A DNA stretch of 64,000 nt from Paracrocinitomix sp039939375 (GTDB lineage Bacteria; Bacteroidota; Bacteroidia; Flavobacteriales_D; Crocinitomicaceae). Shown piece after piece: positions 43,319-51,939 of the stretch (its first letter is position 1; the number at the start of each line of letters is the position of its first letter). The translations under genes and the position numbers were made by a program. Location of the stretch: NCBI GenBank assembly GCA_039939375.1, contig JBDVJO010000003.1, forward strand, positions 193,433 to 257,432. The letters run 5' to 3'. The notes below the pieces were generated by a model that saw only the letters and a list, made by a program, of their open reading frames with translations, ran no database searches and was not told the origin of the DNA.

Positions 43319-46300
43319 ATGATTCTTAAAGGTCTAAAAACCATATTATTCTTCAGTGTTTTTCTTCTTTCAATGGGAGCTAAAGCGCAGTTCTATCAAG
43401 GGTCGTATCAAGAATTCGGTAAAAGTCGTGTTCAATACAATGGGTTTAGCTGGAAATTTCATGCTTACAAGCGTTTTAGGATTTACTATTCTGGTTTAAA
43501 TGAAGATGTCGCTATCTACACAGCTAGAACAATGCATCATTATTTAGGGGATGCTGAAGAAAAGTTAGACTACAATTTCCCTGAAAAACTTGAAGTAATT
43601 GTTTACGAAAGTCAACAGAAATTTCGACAAAGTAATTTAGGTGTTACAAATGATGAGTTGAGCAATGTTGGTGGAACAACAAGAATTGTAGGCTCTAAGA
43701 TATTCATGTATTTTGAAGGAGATCATCAGCGCTTTAATGAGAACATCAAAAGTGCCGTTTACGAAGTACTTTTAAAGCATATGTTTTTTGGGGGTGATTG
43801 GAAAGATCAACTAAAATCGACAGTAAATTCAGGTATTCCAAGATGGTTAGAAAAAGGTTTAATCAATTACTTCGTGAAAGAATGGGATGCTGATATTGAA
43901 AGTAGAGTAAAAGACTTAGTGCTTACTAAAAAGATTGACAATTTCAACGACCTGACAGAAGACGAAAAAATTTATGCGGGTACTGCTGTCTGGAACTACA
44001 TTGCTGAAACACATGGTAAATCGATTATTCCCAACATCATCTACATCACAAGGGTGACAAAGAATGTTGAAAGAGGCTTTTTCTCACTACTTGGTATGGA
44101 TTTCAGTAAACTATCAAGGCAATACATTTCGTTTTATCGATCACGTTATATCAATGAGTACGAGTCACAAACTGAACCGAAAGGTGAAGCAGTTAATATC
44201 AAAAATAAGAAAGAATCAGTTTATTACTCTGTGCAACTGCACCCAGATGGCGACAAATTGGCCTATGTTGAAAATCAACTTGGTAGATACAGAGTTAAAA
44301 TTCTAGACACCTTGTCTGGAAAAACTCAAACCATATTCGCAAAAGAAACAAAAATGGAGCGTTTACAAGACTACTCCTTCCCTGTTCTGCGTTGGCATCC
44401 AAGCGGAAATGCATTGGCATTCTTTAGTGAAGTTAAAGGTGAACTCAAACTTTACATTTACAGCTTAAACAACGAATCTTTGGTTGATAAAACCATGAAA
44501 GACATGGATAAAGTACTGGATTTTGGATATTCTAAAGACGGTAAGAAAATGATTATCTCCGCAGTCTTAAAAGGGCAATCAGACTTGTATCTATATGATG
44601 TGACTTCAAAACGTATTACCCAAATCACAGATGACCTTTATGATGACATTAACCCGCAATTTGTTGATGGATCTGACAAAGTGATTTTTGCTTCTAATCG
44701 ACTTTCTGACACGATTTTCAGAAAACCTGAAATCAACTTTCATGATGCTAAAAACGATATATTCATTTATGATTTGAAAGAAATTGACAGGAACTACAAG
44801 TACTTAGAACGCATCACCAATACTCCCTACGAAAACGAAACCGCACCCTATCAAATCGCCAACGGTAAATACATTTATCTCAACGACAAGAATGGAATAG
44901 TCAATCAATTTGTAGCTGAAAAGGATAGCTCAATTAGCTTTATAGACACCGTTATTCATTACAAGTATGTGACCAAATTGAGTCCAACAACAAATTACGT
45001 AACCAGTATTAGAGAACAAAGCATAAACAATTCGGGGGAAATCATCTACACCTTATACCAAAACAACAAGTTCAAGACATTTATTGGCGGAACGGATGTA
45101 GAAAAAATAGATGTGTTATGGAATACAACCTACATTCTTAAAAGAAACGAGAAGCGCAAGAAGCTAGAGAAGAAAGCTGAAAACAGCACGGTTGAAAATG
45201 ACACCATTTATTTAGATAATCTGAAGTATCAGAAAGAGGTGATCGAAATTGGAGGAAGCGGAAAGTCATCAATCATGGTCATTGACTCAACTAGTGGTGA
45301 CTCTATTGTCAAAAAACCAACTTGGAAACCTTCTGCATACACCATCTACCAACCCAACTTTGCAAAAGACTTTGTCTTATCGCAATTTGACAACAATTTT
45401 CTTTTCCCTAATTACCAGCCTTACTCAGGACCTGGGTCAGTTTATTTTAATCCAGGAATGAACATGTTACTCAAATTAGGAGCGTCAGATTTGTTTGATG
45501 ATTTCAAAATTTTAGGTGGAGTTAGAATTCCAACTTCACTGAACTCAGGCGGTGAGTTCTTATTAATGGCAGAGCATTTGCAAGGCAGACTTGATCACAG
45601 ATTGCTTTTTTATCGTCAAAAAACGGTCAATACCCAAGGTTTATACAAATGGTTAACCCATGACATTAGATATAGAATATCCTTTCCTTTCTCTGAAATA
45701 CTCTCATTAAGAACGACTGTAAACGTCAGAAAAGATAAACAGATCTTCATTCCTTTTAGTGATAACTCATTAATTCAAGACAATAATGTTGGCTACAATT
45801 CAGGCTTAAAAACTGAGCTAGTTTTTGATAATACCATTCCTATGGAATTAAACATTAGAAGAGGATTGAGGTTTAAATTCTTTGCGGAATACTTGCAAGA
45901 ATTGGGTGGTGAGTATCAACCAACCTTCAACTTTGGAATGGACTTCAGACATTATACAAGGATAAAAAGAAACTTTATTTGGGTAAACAGATTATCATGG
46001 TCAACTTCTGTAGGTGGTAGAAAATTATTGTACTACTTAGGTGGCGTAGATAACTGGATTTTACGTTCAAATCCTGACTTTGATAAATCCATTGATGTAG
46101 ATCCAACTCAAAACTTCGGATTCCAGACAATAGCAACACCAATGAGAGGATTCATTCAAAATACTAGAAACGGAAATAGTTTTGCCTTGTACAATACAGA
46201 ATTGCGATTGCCGATATTTAGCTATTTCTCTACCTACCCTATTAAAAGTGAAATGATTAAGCATTTTCAAATTGTTGCATTTGGTGATGTAGGTGTTGCC

Positions 46301-46534
46301 TGGACAGGTCCACATCCATTCCATCCTGACAATTATTTTAACACACAAGTTATAGAAGATAAGCCAGTTACTATTAACATTGATAACCTAAGGGAACCGA
46401 TCATTGGTGGATTTGGAATAGGAGCAAGATCTAAAATTTGGGGATACTTTATCAGATTTGATGTTGCCTGGGGCGTAGAAGATTTTGAAATTCAAAAAGC
46501 TGTTCCATACCTCTCATTAAGTAAAGATATATGA
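43319..46534 (+). CDS. Large secreted/outer-membrane protein: degenerate peptidase, TolB-like propeller and beta-barrel
   Basis: 1071 residues. Signal peptide (MILKGLKTILFFSVFLLSMGAKAQ). Residues ~45-290 resemble a gluzincin (peptidase MA-like) domain, but the expected HExxH is replaced by YEVLLKH; the later Glu remains in PRWLEKGLINYF. Residues ~290-560 are WD40/TolB-type propeller repeats (SVQLHPDGDKLAYVEN, LRWHPSGNALAFFSE, FGYSKDGKKMIISA, INPQFVDGSDKVIFASN). The last ~400 residues are a 16-stranded-like barrel similar to surface antigen/Omp85 (FFAEYLQELGGEYQPTFNFGMDF, FRFDVAWGVEDFE). Such fusions are common in Bacteroidota. The role could be in envelope assembly or protein scaffolding. Confidence 0.8.
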   Translation: MILKGLKTILFFSVFLLSMGAKAQFYQGSYQEFGKSRVQYNGFSWKFHAYKRFRIYYSGLNEDVAIYTARTMHHYLGDAEEKLDYNFPEKLEVIVYESQQKFRQSNLGVTNDELSNVGGTTRIVGSKIFMYFEGDHQRFNENIKSAVYEVLLKHMFFGGDWKDQLKSTVNSGIPRWLEKGLINYFVKEWDADIESRVKDLVLTKKIDNFNDLTEDEKIYAGTAVWNYIAETHGKSIIPNIIYITRVTKNVERGFFSLLGMDFSKLSRQYISFYRSRYINEYESQTEPKGEAVNIKNKKESVYYSVQLHPDGDKLAYVENQLGRYRVKILDTLSGKTQTIFAKETKMERLQDYSFPVLRWHPSGNALAFFSEVKGELKLYIYSLNNESLVDKTMKDMDKVLDFGYSKDGKKMIISAVLKGQSDLYLYDVTSKRITQITDDLYDDINPQFVDGSDKVIFASNRLSDTIFRKPEINFHDAKNDIFIYDLKEIDRNYKYLERITNTPYENETAPYQIANGKYIYLNDKNGIVNQFVAEKDSSISFIDTVIHYKYVTKLSPTTNYVTSIREQSINNSGEIIYTLYQNNKFKTFIGGTDVEKIDVLWNTTYILKRNEKRKKLEKKAENSTVENDTIYLDNLKYQKEVIEIGGSGKSSIMVIDSTSGDSIVKKPTWKPSAYTIYQPNFAKDFVLSQFDNNFLFPNYQPYSGPGSVYFNPGMNMLLKLGASDLFDDFKILGGVRIPTSLNSGGEFLLMAEHLQGRLDHRLLFYRQKTVNTQGLYKWLTHDIRYRISFPFSEILSLRTTVNVRKDKQIFIPFSDNSLIQDNNVGYNSGLKTELVFDNTIPMELNIRRGLRFKFFAEYLQELGGEYQPTFNFGMDFRHYTRIKRNFIWVNRLSWSTSVGGRKLLYYLGGVDNWILRSNPDFDKSIDVDPTQNFGFQTIATPMRGFIQNTRNGNSFALYNTELRLPIFSYFSTYPIKSEMIKHFQIVAFGDVGVAWTGPHPFHPDNYFNTQVIEDKPVTINIDNLREPIIGGFGIGARSKIWGYFIRFDVAWGVEDFEIQKAVPYLSLSKDI

Positions 46535-46950
46535 CCTTTCAAACCATTACTCTTCTTGTTTTAATTGGATTAGCCGCCGGAATGATGAGTGGGTTCATAG
46601 GTATTGGTGGTGGTGTCATTATGGTACCTGCCATGGTCTATCTTTTAGGAATGAACCAGCACATGGCGCAAGGTACAAGTTTGTTGTTAATGCTTCCTCC
46701 AATAGGAATCTTAGCCGTCATGAATTATTACAAAGCAGATCAAGTCAACTGGACTTATGGCGCCATTATAGCCGTGACTTTTGTAGTTGGTGGATATTTT
46801 GGTTCAAAAATAGCGTTGAAACTATCGCCATCAATAGTAAAATTAATTTTTGGAGTTTTGATGCTTTACATAGCAGTTAAGATGATTTACTCAGGATATA
46901 AAGGACATTTCGTAGAAGATGAAACAACTCATACAACAGTTAGCGACTAA
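46531..46950 (+). CDS. TauE/SafE-family membrane protein, half-length
   Basis: 139 residues and four transmembrane helices: half the size of full TauE/SafE permeases. The motif GFIGIGGGVIMVPAMVYLLGMNQHMAQGTSLLLMLPP in the first two helices is the family signature (sulfite or organic anion export in characterised members). Such half-size versions probably dimerise. The gene overlaps the downstream M20 amidohydrolase by 32 bp and its start overlaps the upstream stop by 4 bp. Confidence 0.82.
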   Translation: MTFQTITLLVLIGLAAGMMSGFIGIGGGVIMVPAMVYLLGMNQHMAQGTSLLLMLPPIGILAVMNYYKADQVNWTYGAIIAVTFVVGGYFGSKIALKLSPSIVKLIFGVLMLYIAVKMIYSGYKGHFVEDETTHTTVSD

Positions 46951-48088
46951 CATACTTGACGAAGCGATAACTATTAGAAGACATATTCATGCCAATCCTG
47001 AACTGTCTTTTAAAGAGTATGAAACGTCTAAATTTGTTCAGCAAAAGCTGGGTGAATGGGGAATTGAATTCTCAACTGGCTGGGTAGAAACAGGTGTTGT
47101 GGCAAGCATAAAAGCAGACGCATCCACTGATAAATGGATAGGTTTAAGAGCCGATTTAGATGCTCTACCCATTCAAGAATTAACCCAAGTTCCATTTAAA
47201 TCAACTAACGAAGGAATCATGCACGCTTGCGGACATGACGTTCACACAGCAATGTTGCTGGGAGCAGCAAAATGCATACAAGAAAATAGAGATCAGTTAA
47301 GAACTAATGTTAAACTCATATTTCAACCGGGCGAAGAAAAGTTGCCAGGTGGAGCCAAATTAATGATTGAAGCAGGTGTTTTAGAAAATCCGAAAGTATC
47401 TGAAATCTTTGCTTTACATGTATTTCCCGAACTAGAAGTGGGTAAAATTGGATTGAAGCCAGGTATGTACATGGCATCTTGTGATGAGATTTACATGACC
47501 GTTAAAGGAAAAGGTGGACATGGAGCAATGCCCCATCAAGTAATTGACCCTATAGCGATAAGTGCACAACTCATTACATCATTGCAACAAATAGTAAGTA
47601 GAAACTGCCCTCCTAACCTACCTTGTGTCCTTTCTTTTGGTAGAATTGAAGGCTTAGGTGCTACCAATGTGATTCCAGACAAAGTAGAGTTGCAAGGCAC
47701 CTTCAGAACCATGAATGAAGAATGGCGAACAAAAGCACATCAGTTAATTAAGTCACAATCTGAACAATTGGTGCAGTCTTTTGGTGGGAATATTGATGTT
47801 GATATTAGAGTTGGGTACCCATATTTAGAAAATGATCCTCAATTGACTGAAAAAGCAAAAGAAAAAGCAATCAATCAGCTGGGAGCAGATAATGTAATTG
47901 AGCTTCCTATCAGATTAACAGGTGAAGATTTTGCTTATTTTTCTCAAAAAATTCCGGCAACATTTATTCGAATCGGGGTAAGAAATGAGGCAAAAGGGAT
48001 TACGAAATCCGTTCACAATGCCGAATTCGATATTGATGAGAGTGCCATAGGAATTGGAATACAAACATTATTAAGTCAAGTTTTTTAA
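46919..48088 (+). CDS. M20 family amidohydrolase
   Basis: 389 residues. The metal site is visible: HACGHDVHTAMLLGAA, QPGEEKLPGGAKLMI, and HVFPELEVG; the dimerisation domain has GKGGHGAMPHQVIDPI, and TGEDFAYFSQKIPA is the C-terminal signature. These are hippurate hydrolase/N-acyl-amino-acid or N-acetyldiaminopimelate deacetylases. The substrate is not clear from sequence. The start ATG overlaps the TauE-like gene by 32 bp. Confidence 0.9.
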   Translation: MKQLIQQLATNILDEAITIRRHIHANPELSFKEYETSKFVQQKLGEWGIEFSTGWVETGVVASIKADASTDKWIGLRADLDALPIQELTQVPFKSTNEGIMHACGHDVHTAMLLGAAKCIQENRDQLRTNVKLIFQPGEEKLPGGAKLMIEAGVLENPKVSEIFALHVFPELEVGKIGLKPGMYMASCDEIYMTVKGKGGHGAMPHQVIDPIAISAQLITSLQQIVSRNCPPNLPCVLSFGRIEGLGATNVIPDKVELQGTFRTMNEEWRTKAHQLIKSQSEQLVQSFGGNIDVDIRVGYPYLENDPQLTEKAKEKAINQLGADNVIELPIRLTGEDFAYFSQKIPATFIRIGVRNEAKGITKSVHNAEFDIDESAIGIGIQTLLSQVF

Positions 48089-48089
48089 G

Positions 48090-48302
48090 ATGAAAAAAGG
48101 AATAATATTAGTTGGAGTAGTGAGCGTTTTAAGTTTAGCCTCATGTAAGCAAAATTATACCTGTACTTGTGACGGGCCTGGAGTAAAAGATCCTGAAGTA
48201 ACAAGCTGGAAGTTAAAACAAGAAGATGCAAAGGCTAATTGTGATGCGTTGAATGCAGAATTTGAAGAAGACAATGGAAGTTGCACCCTGACTCCAGGAT
48301 AG
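48090..48302 (+). CDS. Small cysteine-containing lipoprotein
   Basis: A 70-residue lipoprotein. Signal peptide KKGIILVGVVSVLSLASC. The mature part has cysteines in the pattern KQNYTCTCDGPG, ANCDALN and GSCTLTPG, likely two disulfides, and a short helix EDAKANCDALNAEFEED. Similar small proteins recur in Bacteroidota genomes. It follows the M20 gene by 1 bp, and so is in the same operon. Function unknown. Confidence 0.75.
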   Translation: MKKGIILVGVVSVLSLASCKQNYTCTCDGPGVKDPEVTSWKLKQEDAKANCDALNAEFEEDNGSCTLTPG

Positions 48303-48408
48303 CCATTTAGACGTTCGTATATAAAAAACACTCAAAAGTATAATTCCATTCATACAAAACTGTACTTTCCATAATTTGGCTGTAATAATTATCCATTGAA
48401 ACCAAATT

Positions 48409-48795
48409 ATGAAAAAAGTATTATTTGTAGTTATTGCAACGTGCACACTTATTCTCACTTCGTGTAATAAAGATCAAAAAGCCATCAAACAAATTGAAGG
48501 CAAATGGAAGTCGGTGAGTCAGGATGGGCAGACATTAGACCCTGATGATCAAACCATTTACAACTTCTCATCTTGTAAATTAAAGGATAGTGAGTACTGT
48601 GACGTTACTGCGGAGTATTCAGATGATACTTATGAAAATTTTGAATATAACGTTACCTCAGACGGTACCATTATGACTTGGAAAACAGAAGATGGATTTA
48701 TTCTAACTGGAACAATAGACGAACTGACAGACACCAAATTAACTTGGACATTTTCATTTTTTGATACTTCGACTATCATCTTTGAAAAACAATAA
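48409..48795 (+). CDS. Lipocalin-like lipoprotein
   Basis: 128 residues. Signal peptide KKVLFVVIATCTLILTSC with lipobox. The mature part begins NKDQKAIKQIEGKWKSVSQDGQ and alternates strands (YNFSSCKLKDSEYCDVTAEY, TIMTWKTEDGFILTGTIDEL), like the Bacteroidota lipocalin-like families (a GxW motif in IEGKWKSV). It is related in layout to the two following paralogues (48955 and 49510), which share the N-terminal signal and GxWxV motif. Probably in the outer membrane. Confidence 0.78.
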   Translation: MKKVLFVVIATCTLILTSCNKDQKAIKQIEGKWKSVSQDGQTLDPDDQTIYNFSSCKLKDSEYCDVTAEYSDDTYENFEYNVTSDGTIMTWKTEDGFILTGTIDELTDTKLTWTFSFFDTSTIIFEKQ

Positions 48796-48814
48796 TTTTT
48801 ATTTAAACGATAGG

Positions 48815-48847
48815 AAAATCTTGGGGTTTAGGCTTCAGGATTTTTTT
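48815..48847 (+). terminator. Terminator after the lipocalin-like gene
   Basis: AAAATCTTG (48815-48823) and CAGGATTTT (48836-48844) pair with one G-T wobble, and the stem runs into a T-tract. It lies 20 bp after the stop. Confidence 0.7.
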
Positions 48848-48954
48848 TGGTCTTAACTTTAGTTAAATTTCAAACACTCATCAAGAATGCTTAGGGAATT
48901 TGCCAAATTTCTCTTACCTTGCAGTGGTTTTAATAAAAATAAAAAAAAGAAAAA

Positions 48955-49383
48955 ATGAGAAAATTATTATTTGTAGCAGTAGCTATTTCAGGATTGATGT
49001 TAGTTTCTTGTAATAAGAATCAAGCAGCTGTAAAAAAGTTAGATGGTGCTTGGACAGTAAACAAAGCAGCTACAACTGAAGATGGTGTAACTTATGACTT
49101 TGTTGCTTCAGGAGATGCTACAATGTCTTTGACATTCACTGAATGTAAATTAAAAGCAGATGAGTGGTGCAGTATGACTTCAACAGTAACTTGGGGAAAT
49201 TTAACTGACACAGAAACTGACGTATTCAGAGTAACAGGAGACGGAATGACTTTTGAGCAAAAAGATGACTCAGGTTCTTCAACTACTGAGACTTCAACAA
49301 TCACAGAATTAACAAAAACTTCATTTACAATGACTTCTACTGATGGAGATGCTACAACTGTAATTGAAGCGACTAAAAACTAG
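48955..49383 (+). CDS. Lipocalin-like lipoprotein, tandem copy 1
   Basis: 142 residues. Signal peptide RKLLFVAVAISGLMLVSC (lipobox VSC) then NKNQAAVKKLDGAWTVNKA. The mature part has a lipocalin-like GxW followed by Thr/Ser-rich strands (TFTECKLKADEWCSMTSTVTWGNLTDTETDVFRVTGDG). It is about three quarters identical to the next gene over all 142 residues by hand alignment, without gaps, so the pair arose by duplication. Two cysteines (CKLKADEWC) may form a disulfide. Confidence 0.8.
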   Translation: MRKLLFVAVAISGLMLVSCNKNQAAVKKLDGAWTVNKAATTEDGVTYDFVASGDATMSLTFTECKLKADEWCSMTSTVTWGNLTDTETDVFRVTGDGMTFEQKDDSGSSTTETSTITELTKTSFTMTSTDGDATTVIEATKN

Positions 49384-49405
49384 AAGTTAGTTTATAAAAA
49401 TTGGA

Positions 49406-49438
49406 ATCCTCTGGGCCTGTGCTCAGGGGATTTTTTTT
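49406..49438 (+). terminator. Terminator between the lipoprotein duplicates
   Basis: ATCCTCTG (49406-49413) pairs with CAGGGGAT (49424-49431), including one T-G wobble, and is followed by eight T. It separates the tandem copies, so each may have its own promoter. Confidence 0.85.
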
Positions 49439-49509
49439 GATTCAAACCTTTTTGGCATAGATTTCGTATACTTGTGTAACGTTTTAAAAACCAATTAAAC
49501 AAAAACAAA

Positions 49510-49938
49510 ATGAAAAAATTATTATTTGTAGCAGTAGCTATTTCAGGAATGATGTTAGTTTCTTGTAACAAGAACCAAGCAGCAGTAAAAAAATTAGACG
49601 GTTCATGGACTGTAACTTCAGCTAAAACTACTGATGGTTCATTCACTTATGATGGTGTTGCAGCAGGAGATTACACGCAATCAATGACATTTACAGCTTG
49701 TAAATTAAAAACTGATGAGTGGTGTACAATGTCTTCTACTACGACTTGGGGTAACTTGACTGATACTGAGTCTGACGTATTTAGAGTTACTGGAGATGGT
49801 ATGACTTTAGAGTCTAAAGATGACGATACATCTTCAACAATTTGGTCAATGACTATCAATGAATTAACGAAGTCTGAAATGACAGCTACATCAACTGATG
49901 GTTCAGCTACAACAGTTATTATGGCTACGAAAAACTAA
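49510..49938 (+). CDS. Lipocalin-like lipoprotein, tandem copy 2
   Basis: 142 residues, a paralogue of the preceding gene (106 of 142 residues identical by hand). Signal peptide KKLLFVAVAISGMMLVSC. The differences cluster in residues 36-59 and 106-126, while the signal peptide and the block EWC ... WGNLTDTESDVFRVTGDGM are almost fixed. This suggests the copies diverge in loops exposed on the surface. Function unknown. Confidence 0.8.
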   Translation: MKKLLFVAVAISGMMLVSCNKNQAAVKKLDGSWTVTSAKTTDGSFTYDGVAAGDYTQSMTFTACKLKTDEWCTMSSTTTWGNLTDTESDVFRVTGDGMTLESKDDDTSSTIWSMTINELTKSEMTATSTDGSATTVIMATKN

Positions 49939-49960
49939 AATTTTTAGTTCATACTATTAA

Positions 49961-49996
49961 AGAGCCCTCTTAGAATTCTAAGAGGGCTCTTTTTTT
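49961..49996 (+). terminator. Terminator after the second lipoprotein copy
   Basis: AGAGCCCTCTTAGAA (49961-49975) pairs perfectly with TTCTAAGAGGGCTCT (49976-49990), a 30-base palindrome followed by seven T (49990-49996). Confidence 0.93.
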
Positions 49997-49999
49997 GCT

Positions 50000-50007
50000 T
50001 ATTTTTG
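50000..50007 (+). promoter_or_regulatory. Promoter -7 box for the thioredoxin-like gene
   Basis: TATTTTTG matches TAnnTTTG, 19 bp before the ATG at 50027; the upstream region overlaps the terminator and lacks a clear -33 TTG. Confidence 0.4.
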
Positions 50008-50026
50008 TGAGACAGAGCTGAAGTTT

Positions 50027-50725
50027 ATGAGATTATTTCTTGCAATTCTATTTATAGGTTTAAGTGTTTTTATCCCGTTCAAATTCTACTATTTGCTGTT
50101 TACGCTGGTGATAGATCTTAATTCAGGGTGGGTATTTGGCACTTTCTTTATTCGACTGTTGGTTATCATTTGCCTGACCATTGGCATCTATAGCCTTTTC
50201 AGTCTTTTTAATAGAACTAAAAAAATTAAGTTCATATACACTTTCTTAATGTGTCTACTACCCGGTTTTGGAATTTCATTCCTGCACCCAATTTACAACA
50301 CTGACTACGGACTCTATTCTGATGATTTATCATTAGACTACGAAGCTTTTAAGGCAGAAACCGGTGAATTACTGGAAGCAGAAAGTAACGCTCATCTAAT
50401 CGCGTTTTTTTCAACCGATTGTGGACATTGCAAAACTGCCTCTTACCTCCTTGGAGTCAACTCTCTGGCAGGTCAAGAAATTAATACTTACGCGATTTTT
50501 AATAGTGATTATGAAACAATCGTTACCTTTTTAGATGAAAACGAAGGCGATAGTTTTTTTGCTCATAACATTGGAGACTTCAATACTTTTCTTTCATTCT
50601 CAGAATTTGAAATGCCCTCCATTTTCTTAATCGATAAAGAAGGAAATACAATATATCATTGGACAGGTGATATGTTCAATTACTCGGCTTTAGATTACGT
50701 ACTCAATTTAGAAGTGGAAGAATGA
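50027..50725 (+). CDS. Membrane protein with C-terminal thioredoxin-like domain
   Basis: 232 residues. Three N-terminal transmembrane segments (LFLAILFIGLSVFIPF, FGTFFIRLLVIICLTIGIYSLF, FIYTFLMCLLPGFGISF), then a periplasmic domain with a CxxC redox motif in HLIAFFSTDCGHCKTASYLL and a later cis-Pro region (EMPSIFLIDKEGN). The family resembles DoxX/thioredoxin-like fusions of Bacteroidota. It probably reduces or oxidises disulfides in the periplasm. It overlaps ispH by 4 bp. Confidence 0.8.
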   Translation: MRLFLAILFIGLSVFIPFKFYYLLFTLVIDLNSGWVFGTFFIRLLVIICLTIGIYSLFSLFNRTKKIKFIYTFLMCLLPGFGISFLHPIYNTDYGLYSDDLSLDYEAFKAETGELLEAESNAHLIAFFSTDCGHCKTASYLLGVNSLAGQEINTYAIFNSDYETIVTFLDENEGDSFFAHNIGDFNTFLSFSEFEMPSIFLIDKEGNTIYHWTGDMFNYSALDYVLNLEVEE

Positions 50726-51939
50726 AGTCATTCAAAATTCCATCAGAGTTTAGTTCGCAATTCATTCAGGATTTAAGGAGTTTTAGAACGGAACAAGACC
50801 GATTAAAGAAAGACTTATCCCCTAGCCTTCTATCCTTTGACAATTTCAATATTAAATTATCTAGGCATTTTGGATTTTGTTTTGGCGTTCAAAATGCCAT
50901 TGAAAAAATAGAAACCATCATTGCGGATAATCCTTCTAAGCGATTATTCTTGATTAGTGAAATCATCCATAATCCAAAAGTAAATGATGCCTTAAAAGAA
51001 AAGGGAGTTCAATTTATTCAAACAACTTCAGGCCAGCAACTGGTGGATTGGAAGGAGATTCAAAAAGACGACATAGTCATTACCCCCGCTTTTGGAACAT
51101 CAACTGAAATCAATGAAATTTTGCGAAGCAAGGGAATCGATCCTAAAAAATATGACACCACTTGCCCGTTTGTAGAACGTGTTTGGAACAAAGGAGAAGA
51201 ACTCATGTCCAAAGGTGCAACAATTGTTATTCACGGTAAAGCGAATCACGAAGAGACCAGAGCAACTTTCTCAAGAATTAATGGACCCTGTGTGATAGTT
51301 GAAACAAAAAAAGAAGCAGAATTACTCTGTCAATTCATAAACGGTGAAAAAGACAGCATTGAAGAATGGCGAGTAGAATTTGGCGAAAGAGCAAATGAAC
51401 AGTTCAACTTTCAAACAGACTTGAATGAATTAGCTGTCATCAACCAAACCACCATGTTGGCGTCCGAAACACAGGGAATTGCGAACATTATTCAAGAGGC
51501 CGCAGTAAGCAAAAACAAGTCATTTTTGAGCAGTAGAGACACGTTGTGTTATGCAACAAATGATAATCAAACAGCCACACTTAAACTCATTGAAGAAGGA
51601 TTTGATTTAGCATTGGTGATAGGCGGTGAAAAAAGTTCAAACACGAATCATTTGCAGGAACTATTATCAAAAGCTGGAAAGGCCTTTTTCATTCGAGATG
51701 AAGATGACATACTATCCTTAAATGAAATTGAACATTTTGACATCCATCTAGAAAAACGCGTAAAAGAATCAGGATATTTCCCAAGTAAAAAGCATCCAAC
51801 AATTGCTATTACTGCTGGAGCCTCTTGCCCAGATGCTACCATTGAAAAGGTTATTCAGAAATTACTTTCAATAAACAATCAAAATACCGATATTCAAGCA
51901 GCAATAGACAACTACAAAAATCAATTTAGTGGACTTTAA
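50722..51939 (+). CDS. ispH: 4-hydroxy-3-methylbut-2-enyl diphosphate reductase IspH
   Basis: 405 residues. The three iron-sulfur cysteines are in FGFCFGV, DTTCPFV and GASCPDA, and the conserved histidines/Glu are in EIIHNPKV and HGKANHEET. It makes isopentenyl diphosphate and dimethylallyl diphosphate in the non-mevalonate pathway. The protein is longer than the usual ~310 residues, with an insertion in the middle (DSIEEWRVEFGERANEQFNF) as in other Bacteroidota IspH. uvrB overlaps its 3' end by 11 bp. Confidence 0.95.
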   Translation: MKSFKIPSEFSSQFIQDLRSFRTEQDRLKKDLSPSLLSFDNFNIKLSRHFGFCFGVQNAIEKIETIIADNPSKRLFLISEIIHNPKVNDALKEKGVQFIQTTSGQQLVDWKEIQKDDIVITPAFGTSTEINEILRSKGIDPKKYDTTCPFVERVWNKGEELMSKGATIVIHGKANHEETRATFSRINGPCVIVETKKEAELLCQFINGEKDSIEEWRVEFGERANEQFNFQTDLNELAVINQTTMLASETQGIANIIQEAAVSKNKSFLSSRDTLCYATNDNQTATLKLIEEGFDLALVIGGEKSSNTNHLQELLSKAGKAFFIRDEDDILSLNEIEHFDIHLEKRVKESGYFPSKKHPTIAITAGASCPDATIEKVIQKLLSINNQNTDIQAAIDNYKNQFSGL

